In this document: in pieces, positions 5,662 through 11,744 of the stretch | How positions within the stretch are numbered: the stretch's first letter is position 1 | Layout: each line of letters starts with the position of its first letter | Assembly (NCBI GenBank): GCA_023393235.1 | Contig: JAEWMH010000186.1 | Coordinates: 1 to 11,744, forward strand | Direction of reading: 5' to 3' | From: Bacillota bacterium | Lineage (GTDB): Bacteria > Bacillota > Bacilli > Paenibacillales > NBRC-103111 | DNA: 11,744 bases | Translations under genes and position numbers: made by a program | Notes under the pieces: model-generated | The model's database searches: none | Told to the model about the DNA's origin: nothing | Seen by the model: only the letters and a program-made list of their open reading frames with translations

Positions 5662-6558
5662 TTGGACGGCTTATTAATGGAGAACGAAATGCTGCTCTGG
5701 ACGGGAACACCTCCCGGCTCGGAGCAGCTTGAATTGAAGCAGCAGGTTCTGGACAGAAGTACGGATTCAACCATCAAGAACAGAGCGGTTATGGGCGTAT
5801 CGGCCCCCAGTATTACACCGTTTTTTCCGGAGGACGGTACAGGCAACGGAGCTGCTGTATTGATCGCGCCGGGGGGAGCCTACGAACGGCTTTCCTTCGA
5901 TAAAGAGGGCATCGACATTGCCAAATGGTTTAATTCGATTGGAGTGACGGCCTTTGTTCTGAAGTACAGGCTGCCTGCAGAGGGGCACCGGAACAGTCAC
6001 TGCGTTCCCTTGCAGGATGCTCAACGGGCTATGAGGCTCATCAGGAGCAATGCGGAGCGCTGGAGTCTTCATCCGAACAAAATCGGATGTATCGGATTTT
6101 CCGCAGGAGGCCACCTGACCGCCACGCTGGGAACGCGTTATGCAGAGCCGGTATATGCTCCGGTGGATGAAGCGGATCTATTGGATGCGCGGCCAAATTT
6201 TCTTATCCTCGGTTATCCTGCTATCGTACCCGGCAACACGGAGGCAAAACCCAACTTTGCACCGCTTCAAATGTACCCGGGCGATCAGCAGGTGGATGTG
6301 AATACACCGCCGGCGTTTTTATTCCATGCGCATGATGACTGGGTATCCTCTGAACACAGCATCCGCTTTTACTCCGCCTTAAAGCAAGCCGGCGTGGAGG
6401 CAGAGCTTCATATTTTTAGAGCAGGCGGGCATGGGTTTGGTATCCGCGGAGCGGAAGGAGCGGTAGCCATGTGGATAAATCTATGCGAGGAATGGCTGCT
6501 GGCCACCGGCATCATTCCCGGGAGGATGTCCCTTATACATGAACAGCAACCGTTATGA
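5662..6558 (+). CDS. Alpha/beta hydrolase, acetyl(xylan) esterase-like
   Basis: In codons counted from an in-frame ATG at 5656, the oxyanion loop is APGGAY (71-76) and the nucleophile elbow is GFSAGGH with Ser149. The acid is probably Asp227 in HAHDDWV, and the base is His259 in GGHGFG. This is a complete triad of the type seen in bacterial acetyl-xylan and related carbohydrate esterases, which remove acetyl groups from sugars. There is no signal peptide, so it is cytoplasmic. I chose TTG at 5662 because AGGAGG (5648-5653) lies 8 bases before it. The ATG at 5656 is only 2 bases from that site, which is too close. A role in deacetylating imported xylo-oligosaccharides fits the exo-oligoxylanase and ABC importer in the window, but the specificity is inferred. 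Its end overlaps the LysR start by 20 bases. Confidence 0.83.
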   Translation: MDGLLMENEMLLWTGTPPGSEQLELKQQVLDRSTDSTIKNRAVMGVSAPSITPFFPEDGTGNGAAVLIAPGGAYERLSFDKEGIDIAKWFNSIGVTAFVLKYRLPAEGHRNSHCVPLQDAQRAMRLIRSNAERWSLHPNKIGCIGFSAGGHLTATLGTRYAEPVYAPVDEADLLDARPNFLILGYPAIVPGNTEAKPNFAPLQMYPGDQQVDVNTPPAFLFHAHDDWVSSEHSIRFYSALKQAGVEAELHIFRAGGHGFGIRGAEGAVAMWINLCEEWLLATGIIPGRMSLIHEQQPL

Positions 6559-7465
6559 AATTTTCCTGAAGGTTGTGGAGCTGGGGAATATCACAAGAGC
6601 CGCGGAGGCGCTGAATTACACCCAATCCGGGGTCAGCCATGCCATCGCGGCTCTGGAGAAGGAAACCGGCTTTGCCTTATTTCGGCGGAGCAGCAACGGC
6701 GTCACCCTGACCGACAACGGCAAGCAAATCCTGGAGCGGGTGCAGAGTCTGGTGAACCAGCAGCGCAGCCTTGCCCAGACCATCGCGAATATCAATCATA
6801 ACGTCGCCGGAACCATCCGGGTGGGAACCTTCACCAGCGTCTCCTCCCAATGGCTGCCCGGCATCATCCGCTCCTTTTCCGAGCGTTATCCGCTGGTAGA
6901 CTTTGAATTGTTGGACGGCAACTATGATGAGATTATGGAATGGATCACACAGGGCAAAATTGATTGCGGCTTCCTGACCGCTCCAGTACCGGAAACCCTG
7001 TCCTTCCTCCCCCTAAAGCAGGACCCTCTGCTGGTGCTGATGGAGCCGGGGCATCCCCTGACTCAAATGGAAACCCTGGCTCTGGAGGACATCATCAAAG
7101 AACCCTTCATTATGCCAATGAAGGGTTCGGATAATGATATACGGGCGGTGCTGAAGGATACCGGCTCCCCGCCTAAGGTAAGATATACGCTGAACGATGA
7201 TATATCGGTTATGGCGATGGTGGCCAACGGCTTCGGCATCAGCATCATGCCAGAGCTGATCATCCGCAATGTCACCTTCCCCATGGCCAGGAGGCCCTTG
7301 GATCCGCCTCAATACCGGAATATCGGGATCGTATCGCTGCCTGTTAGCGCGGTGACCATTGTAGCCCGGGCCTTCCTGCAGTATCTGGGCGAGACGGATG
7401 TGATACAGTTTGAATCGAAGCCGGATAATTCCTGGAATCAGTGGCATACTGATGTTGTTCCCTAA
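6539..7465 (+). CDS. LysR-family transcriptional regulator
   Basis: The 308-residue protein has an N-terminal helix-turn-helix in the LysR signature (ITRAAEALNYTQSGVSHAI, residues 18-36, then LEKETGFALFRR). A linker helix and a two-lobed periplasmic-binding-like effector domain follow, from about residue 90 (GTIRVGTFTSVSSQWLPGII) to near 290. The effector is unknown. Unlike the usual divergent LysR layout, it is co-directional with the esterase and starts inside its last codons (20-base overlap), so it is probably translationally coupled to it. The nearest GGAGG (6521-6525) is 13 bases from the ATG, a long spacing that also suggests coupling. No alternative in-frame start is closer to a ribosome site. 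It may control the esterase operon or an unlinked target. Confidence 0.92.
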   Translation: MNSNRYEIFLKVVELGNITRAAEALNYTQSGVSHAIAALEKETGFALFRRSSNGVTLTDNGKQILERVQSLVNQQRSLAQTIANINHNVAGTIRVGTFTSVSSQWLPGIIRSFSERYPLVDFELLDGNYDEIMEWITQGKIDCGFLTAPVPETLSFLPLKQDPLLVLMEPGHPLTQMETLALEDIIKEPFIMPMKGSDNDIRAVLKDTGSPPKVRYTLNDDISVMAMVANGFGISIMPELIIRNVTFPMARRPLDPPQYRNIGIVSLPVSAVTIVARAFLQYLGETDVIQFESKPDNSWNQWHTDVVP

Positions 7466-7494
7466 ATATGGAAACCGCGTGGAGGTCAGATTGT

Positions 7495-7977
7495 ATGGCT
7501 TGGTTTATTAATTGGACCGTGTTGGCGTTATCGATCGGGACCATGTTTTATGTATTTACCAAACCTCCGGTTAAGGACTGGATCATTGTTTTTTTTCTAA
7601 AAGGCTTTTTATCCATCCTGTGCGATACTTATTTTGTTGCCAAGGGATGGTTAAGCTATCCGGACCGGTTCTTCCCCAATATTTTCCAAACCACCATCGT
7701 ATTTGCTGTGTTAGCATATCCCTTGCTTTGTGTCCTGTACAACCAAACCTCTTACAGATCCGGCCTCGGCGGGATCCTGACACAAGCGGTATTGTACAGT
7801 ATCCCGCCACCCCTCTTCGAATGGTGGGCATCGGAGAACACACGGCTGGTTGCCTTCCACAACTGGACCTGGTACTACTCGTTCCTTTTCTTCCTGGGCA
7901 CCTTCCTGGCCGTCCGGGGCTCCATGGCGCTGATCCGGTCCTATTCCGATCATAAGGGCTCCCCCTCACCCGCTTGA
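7495..7977 (+). CDS. CBO0543-family membrane protein, function unknown
   Basis: The 160-residue, strongly hydrophobic protein has about five likely membrane segments (near residues 5-22, 28-46, 65-83, 93-108 and 127-143). It is rich in Trp, Tyr and Phe, with conserved-looking motifs KGWLSYPDRFFPNIFQTT and PPLFEWWASENT. I recognise this layout as the CBO0543 family of small membrane proteins in spore-forming Firmicutes, whose role is not known. The start at 7495 is chosen because GGAGGTCAG (7481-7489) precedes it. An upstream ATG at 7468 has no ribosome site. It lies 29 bases after the LysR stop and is followed by a strong terminator, so it is probably the last gene of the MFS-esterase-LysR unit. 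Confidence 0.8.
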   Translation: MAWFINWTVLALSIGTMFYVFTKPPVKDWIIVFFLKGFLSILCDTYFVAKGWLSYPDRFFPNIFQTTIVFAVLAYPLLCVLYNQTSYRSGLGGILTQAVLYSIPPPLFEWWASENTRLVAFHNWTWYYSFLFFLGTFLAVRGSMALIRSYSDHKGSPSPA

Positions 7978-8006
7978 GCCTTCCACCTCTACTTGTATTC
8001 CATTCC

Positions 8007-8047
8007 AAAAATCCCTGACGGATCGGATGATCCGCCGGGATTTTTTT
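8007..8047 (+). terminator. Strong intrinsic terminator after the CBO0543 gene
   Basis: The outer stem AAAATCCC/GGGATTTT encloses a perfect inner stem, CGGATC-ggat-GATCCG, and runs into seven T. It isolates the ABC transporter operon from upstream transcription. Confidence 0.92.
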
Positions 8048-8060
8048 CTATTTTCAGCCG

Positions 8061-8087
8061 TTTGCACTGGCTTCGCACGCCTTGCAC
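8061..8087 (+). repeat. Cluster of short GCAC direct repeats upstream of the ABC operon
   Basis: TTTGCAC (8061), TTCGCAC (8072) and CTTGCAC (8081) are spaced by 11 and 9 bases, near one helical turn each. A fourth copy, GTTCGCAC, lies at 8158-8165 beside a possible -10. They may be half-sites for an AraC-type activator, but this is inference. Confidence 0.4.
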
Positions 8088-8143
8088 TTTTTTGATTTCG
8101 GCTCTAAATGCCGTTTTGGGGCCTAAACAAGAATCTCCGATTG

Positions 8144-8170
8144 TTGTCAGACTGCGGGTTCGCACATAAT
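8144..8170 (+). promoter_or_regulatory. Possible promoter of the sugar ABC operon
   Basis: TTGTCA (8144-8149, 5 of 6) and CATAAT (8165-8170, 5 of 6) are separated by only 15 bases. The short spacer would make it weak without an activator. It lies about 50 bases before the first permease gene and after the strong terminator, so a promoter is needed here. Confidence 0.4.
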
Positions 8171-8221
8171 CAAAGCATAACCGCTCTAGAAAAGCGATAG
8201 ACAACCCGGAGGTGATGTGGA

Positions 8222-9184
8222 GTGGGAGAAACAGCCGCGGAAGAGATGACTGTTGCACCGAGTACCCGGAAGAGCAAATGGAGCCTGATCAGTAAACGGT
8301 TGAAACGGGACAAGTGGTTGTACCTGTTGATTACACCCGGATTGCTTTATTTTTTGGTATTCAAATACGCACCCATGTGGGGTATCCTGCTGGCCTTTAA
8401 GAATTACCAGCCTTTCCTCGGATTTTTCAAGAGTGACTGGGTAGGTCTCGACCACTTCAACATGTTCTTCCAGAATATCGAGTTTGGCATGCTTCTGCGT
8501 AATACCCTGGTCTTATCCTTATATAGTTTGGTGTTTTCCTTCCCTGCTCCGATCCTGCTAGCGCTTCTGCTGAATGAAGTCAGGATCTCCTGGTACAAAC
8601 GGTCTGTTCAGACTCTGGTGTATGTGCCCCACTTTATCTCCATGGTTATCGTGGCCAGCTTAACGTACATCCTGTTGACCACGGAGGGCGGAACCATCAA
8701 TGAATTTATCTATCAATTAACGGGTGAAAAAATATCCTTTCTTACCGATCCCGAATGGTTCAGACCGCTGATCATCATCCAGACCATCTGGAAGGAGTGC
8801 GGCTGGGGAACGGTCATCTTCCTGGCGGCATTGGCCGGGGTGGATGTGGAGCAATACGAAGCGGCGATCATGGACGGCGCCAACCGCTGGAAACAAACCT
8901 GGCATATTACGCTTCCTTCTATCCGCAGCACCATCGTGATTCTGCTGATCCTCCGGATGGGGAATATTCTCGACAATGGCTTTGAGCAAATCTTTCTGAT
9001 GATGAATGCGCTTAACCGCGAGGTAGCCGAGGTTTTCGACACCTACGTCTATACCGTCGGGATTACCCAAGGCGCATTCAGCTACAGTACGGCAGTCGGC
9101 CTCTTCAAGTCCGTCATCGGCGTCACGCTGGTGCTGGGAAGCAACTGGCTGGCCAAAAAATTCGGGCAAGCCGGACTTTACTAA
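8222..9184 (+). CDS. lplB: Sugar ABC transporter permease, LplB/MalF type
   Basis: The 320-residue protein has six predicted membrane helices after a basic cytoplasmic N-terminus (1-32). It opens with LYLLITPGLLYFLVFKYAPMWG, typical of LplB. The ATPase-coupling EAA loop is at 213-232 (EAAIMDGANRWKQTWHITLP, with the conserved G219 and P232). It forms half of the membrane channel with the next gene and imports oligosaccharides. The start is GTG at 8222, with GGAGGTGAT 5 bases upstream. The symbol follows the B. subtilis family name; the substrate is not determined. It is the first gene of a permease-permease-binding protein operon with no ATPase gene in view. Such systems commonly use a shared MsmX-type ATPase. 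Confidence 0.93.
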   Translation: MGETAAEEMTVAPSTRKSKWSLISKRLKRDKWLYLLITPGLLYFLVFKYAPMWGILLAFKNYQPFLGFFKSDWVGLDHFNMFFQNIEFGMLLRNTLVLSLYSLVFSFPAPILLALLLNEVRISWYKRSVQTLVYVPHFISMVIVASLTYILLTTEGGTINEFIYQLTGEKISFLTDPEWFRPLIIIQTIWKECGWGTVIFLAALAGVDVEQYEAAIMDGANRWKQTWHITLPSIRSTIVILLILRMGNILDNGFEQIFLMMNALNREVAEVFDTYVYTVGITQGAFSYSTAVGLFKSVIGVTLVLGSNWLAKKFGQAGLY

Positions 9185-9199
9185 GGGGAGGTTTTTTAG

Positions 9200-10081
9200 A
9201 TGGCCAAGCAATACAAAACCGTCGGCGGCACGGTCTTCGACATATCCAACTACCTCTTTTTGGGGGCGGCCGGGATCCTTGCCATTCTGCCGTTCATCAT
9301 TATTATCGCAGGCTCCTTCGCCTCCGATGCGGAGATTACGAAACGCGCCGTGTTCCTGATTCCCGAAACCTTCACCCTGAATGCTTACCAATTCATCTTC
9401 TCAACCGACTCCATCATGAGAAGCATCGGGGTTTCCGTGTATATCACCGTCGTTGGCACCATCGTCAATCTGTTCTTCACCATCACCATGGCCTATCCCC
9501 TTGCCCGGCGCAGTCTGATGGGCCGCAATCTGTTCCTGAACATGGTGATCTTCACCATGCTGTTCGGCGGCGGGATGATTCCAACCTATCTGGTAATCCG
9601 CGAGCTGAACATGCTGGATTCCTTCAACGCCCTGATTTTTCCCGGCGCCATCAGCGCCTTCAACCTGATTATCGTGAAGAACTTCTTCCAGGAGCTGCCC
9701 CCTGAAATTGAGGAAGCGGCCCGGATCGACGGCTGCCAGGAGCTGAGTCTTCTATGGAGAATCGTGCTGCCCCTGTCCATGCCGGTTATCGCCACCTTCA
9801 CCCTGTTCTACGCGGTGGGCCACTGGAACAACTTCTTCTCGGCCCTGCTTTACATCAATGACCCCAGCAAGTGGCCTCTGCAGGTGATGCTCCGTCAGAT
9901 CGTCATGCTGTCCCAGGCAGCAGGTGACCTGAACTCCATGGACCCCAACTTCGTGAAGCCTCCGGAGCAATCCATCAAGATGGCGGTCATTGTCGTCGGC
10001 ACCATTCCAATTCTCTGTGTGTATCCGTTCCTGCAAAAGCATTTTGCCAAGGGCGTTATGATCGGCTCCGTTAAGGGTTGA
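9200..10081 (+). CDS. Sugar ABC transporter permease, LplC/YtcP (MalG) type
   Basis: The 293-residue protein has about six membrane helices. Its EAA loop is at 172-191 (EAARIDGCQELSLLWRIVLP). It shows the family's FGGGMIPTYLVIRELNMLDS segment, WNNFFSALLYIND, and the C-terminal PFLQKHFAKGVMIGSVKG. All of these are typical of the second permease in Lpl-type oligosaccharide importers. It starts 15 bases after the first permease stop, behind AAGGGGAGG with 8-base spacing, so the two are co-transcribed. It pairs with the LplB-type protein to form the transmembrane pore. Codon use is rich in C-ending codons (ATC, TTC, CTG), as in its neighbours, which suggests good expression. Confidence 0.94.
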   Translation: MAKQYKTVGGTVFDISNYLFLGAAGILAILPFIIIIAGSFASDAEITKRAVFLIPETFTLNAYQFIFSTDSIMRSIGVSVYITVVGTIVNLFFTITMAYPLARRSLMGRNLFLNMVIFTMLFGGGMIPTYLVIRELNMLDSFNALIFPGAISAFNLIIVKNFFQELPPEIEEAARIDGCQELSLLWRIVLPLSMPVIATFTLFYAVGHWNNFFSALLYINDPSKWPLQVMLRQIVMLSQAAGDLNSMDPNFVKPPEQSIKMAVIVVGTIPILCVYPFLQKHFAKGVMIGSVKG

Positions 10082-10191
10082 TGGCAACGCACCTCGTTTT
10101 ATCCGGATTGCGAATCACTCCAAAGGGAGTTATTCCATACATGCAAATAAAACAACCCAAACAGGCTTGACCATTACAAGGAGGGTACAAA
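10082..10191 (+). other. Gap between permease and binding-protein genes with small hairpins
   Basis: The 110-base gap holds ACTCC-aaag-GGAGT (10117-10130), preceded by GATT-gcg-AATC (10106-10116). Neither has a T-run, so they do not look like terminators. They could stabilise the downstream mRNA, because binding proteins are usually made in excess over permeases. No convincing new promoter is seen; a TTGACC at 10167 is too close to the gene. Confidence 0.35.
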
Positions 10192-11744
10192 ATGAAAAGA
10201 AAAGCAAGCAGCATGAAACGTTTTGTTGCAGTGGTTTCAGTAGGAACCATTGCCGCCGGTACACTTGCAGGCTGCGGTGGCAGTGATAGCGGAAGCTCCG
10301 CTTCCCCTTCCGCCGGCGCGTCAACCGCCCCCTCGGCAGCGGCAAGTGTGGCGCCCACCCAGCAGCCGCCCCTTGAGCTGACCATTATGCTGCCTATTTT
10401 CAAAACCAACTTCCCCAAGGATGACAGCCCTGTTGCGGCAGAGCTGGAGAAACGAACCAATACCAATATCCACTTCGAATGGGTTCCCAATGCTTCTTAT
10501 AACGATAAGTTCAATATCACGTTGGCATCCGGCAAGCTGCCTTCCCTGATTGCTGTACTGGGTGACAAATCCTCCAGCTTCGTCAATGCCGTACGTTCCG
10601 GCGCGTTCTGGGAGCTGAGCCCGTACCTGAAGGATTACAAGAATCTGTCCGGCGCCAACCCAACCGTATTGAACAACAGCTCCATTGACGGCAAAATTTA
10701 CGGCGTTTACCGCGGCCGCGATCTGGGCCGGAACGGCTACTACTACCGCAAGGATTGGCTGGATGCAGTCGGCCTGCAGGAGCCGAAAACCATCGACGAT
10801 TTCTACAATATGTTGAAAGCGTTTAAAGAAAAGGACCCGGACAAAAACGGCAAGGCCGATACCTACGGCATGATCCTGGTCAAATGGACCGGCGGCTGGG
10901 CCAGCGGCTTCGATACCATCAAGCTGTGGTTCGGTGCTCCCAACAAATGGGGCGTGAAGGACGGGAAGCTCGTTCCCGAGCATCAATACGAGGAATATAT
11001 CGAAGGCCTGAAGTTTATGAAGAAGCTGTATGACGAGAAGCTCATCAATACCGACTTTGCCGTCTTCGACAGCGCCAAGTGGACGGATCCTATGGTGAAC
11101 AACCAAGCTGGTGTAATCGTCGACGTAATCGACGGCGGCGCCCGTGCCGACGACAAGATCCATGCCGCATTGGTCAAGGAAGGCAAGGACAATCCGAATA
11201 TCCATTATATCGATGTATCCAGCGGTGTTGTGGGCAAGGACGGCAAGCTGCGCACTCTGCCTACTGCAGGCTACTCCGGCATGGTGTCCATTCCGAAGTC
11301 GACAGTGAAGACCGAAGCCGAGCTGAAGCGTGTGCTGGCCTTCCTGGATAAGATTAATGATTCTGAAAATCAAACGCTGTTGAGCTATGGTCTGGAAGGC
11401 AAGCACTATACCCTGGATGCCGAAAAGAATGTGACCATCAGCAAGGATACCGTTCTTCTGGAATCTGAAGTGGAAGGCCTGAACCAAATGCTCTCCTTCC
11501 TGCCTTCCAGCAACGCGCTTACCGTGAAACAAACCGAGCTCCGTAAGAAACAAACCGCTCTCATCAAGAAAAATGAGGAGTTTGTGGTTGCCAATCCGGC
11601 AGCTCCGCTGATTTCCGACGTGTACAACCAAAAGGGACCCCAATTGGAAAACATCATCAATGATGCCCGTATCAAGTTCATCGTCGGCCAAATTGACGAA
11701 GCCGGCATGCGTGCTGCTTTCGAAACCTGGAAGAAATCCGGCGG
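10192..11744 (+). CDS. Extracellular sugar-binding lipoprotein of the ABC importer (3' end cut by window)
   Basis: The visible 517 residues start at an ATG behind AAGGAGGG. Basic residues (MKRKASSMKR) are followed by a hydrophobic stretch and a lipobox L25-A-G-C28, so it is exported and anchored by lipid at Cys28. A Ser/Ala/Pro-rich linker (about 31-60) leads to a large solute-binding domain, beginning LELTIMLPIFKTNFP and containing WLDAVGLQEPKTIDDFYNML. An EF-hand-like loop, DPDKNGKADTYG (215-226), is typical of calcium-binding LipO-type proteins of Paenibacillus. It captures an oligosaccharide outside the cell and passes it to the two permeases upstream. The nearby exo-oligoxylanase hints at a xylo-oligosaccharide, but nothing in the protein shows the ligand. 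No stop codon is reached; only the last few dozen residues are probably missing. Confidence 0.93.
   Translation, partial: MKRKASSMKRFVAVVSVGTIAAGTLAGCGGSDSGSSASPSAGASTAPSAAASVAPTQQPPLELTIMLPIFKTNFPKDDSPVAAELEKRTNTNIHFEWVPNASYNDKFNITLASGKLPSLIAVLGDKSSSFVNAVRSGAFWELSPYLKDYKNLSGANPTVLNNSSIDGKIYGVYRGRDLGRNGYYYRKDWLDAVGLQEPKTIDDFYNMLKAFKEKDPDKNGKADTYGMILVKWTGGWASGFDTIKLWFGAPNKWGVKDGKLVPEHQYEEYIEGLKFMKKLYDEKLINTDFAVFDSAKWTDPMVNNQAGVIVDVIDGGARADDKIHAALVKEGKDNPNIHYIDVSSGVVGKDGKLRTLPTAGYSGMVSIPKSTVKTEAELKRVLAFLDKINDSENQTLLSYGLEGKHYTLDAEKNVTISKDTVLLESEVEGLNQMLSFLPSSNALTVKQTELRKKQTALIKKNEEFVVANPAAPLISDVYNQKGPQLENIINDARIKFIVGQIDEAGMRAAFETWKKSG

Noticed and set aside
8099..8117. Hairpin CGGC-tctaaat-GCCG followed by TTTT as a terminator or riboswitch element
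   Set aside because: The stem is four pairs with a seven-base loop and a short T-run, so it is too weak to support. A strong terminator already lies just upstream.
8186..8203. A cre-like (CcpA) site before the ABC operon
   Set aside because: The AAAAGCGATAGACA stretch misses the TG at the left end and the C is displaced by one base, so it does not fit the consensus.
10321..11691. A 456-codon open frame on the minus strand opposite the binding-protein gene
   Set aside because: It is antisense to an unmistakable lipoprotein gene, its translation resembles no family I know, and it arises from the C-rich codon use of the sense strand.

Overview
The window looks like a chromosomal segment of a Paenibacillus-type Firmicute. 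The evidence is moderately high GC with GGAGG-type ribosome binding sites, a YesN-like response regulator, an LplB/LplC-type sugar ABC transporter with a lipoprotein binding protein, a CBO0543-family membrane protein, and a GH8 exo-oligoxylanase very close to the Bacillus halodurans Rex enzyme. This assignment is inference from gene content. No rRNA, tRNA, CRISPR array, insertion sequence or phage gene was seen.

Layout. (1) 1-143, minus strand: N-terminus of a response regulator cut by the window edge. (2) 374-1537, plus: cytoplasmic GH8 reducing-end xylose-releasing exo-oligoxylanase with its catalytic residues intact. (3) 1620-2327, plus: DNA alkylation repair (HEAT-like) protein. (4) 2346-2532: four copies of a ~26 bp extragenic repeat, two in each orientation, which fold into a long stem with T-runs on both strands, between convergent genes. 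(5) 2598-3548, minus: EamA/DMT transporter, divergent from (6) 3763-4245, plus: MarR regulator, followed by a terminator. (7) 4395-5576 MFS drug-type exporter, 5662-6558 acetyl-esterase-like alpha/beta hydrolase, 6539-7465 LysR regulator and 7495-7977 CBO0543 membrane protein. These four are tightly spaced on the plus strand and end at a strong terminator (8007-8047), so they may form one operon. (8) 8222-9184 and 9200-10081: two sugar ABC permeases, then 10192 to the window end: the solute-binding lipoprotein (517 residues visible).

How the parts fit. Sugar-polymer use frames the window: a YesN-like regulator and the exo-oligoxylanase on the left, and an oligosaccharide importer on the right. 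Rex has no signal peptide, so it would act on imported short xylo-oligosaccharides. An esterase of the type that removes acetyl groups from such sugars lies between. The middle holds unrelated stress and efflux functions. No ATPase for the importer is in view; such systems commonly use a shared MsmX-type ATPase encoded elsewhere.

The best regulatory signal is a pair of 22 bp palindromes of identical architecture, which cover the -35 box and the region just after the -10 box of the MFS promoter. They are probably operators of the adjacent MarR protein. Other points of interest are the four-copy repeat, a cluster of GCAC repeats upstream of the ABC operon, and several start-site corrections. 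I did not find a convincing new multi-gene system.
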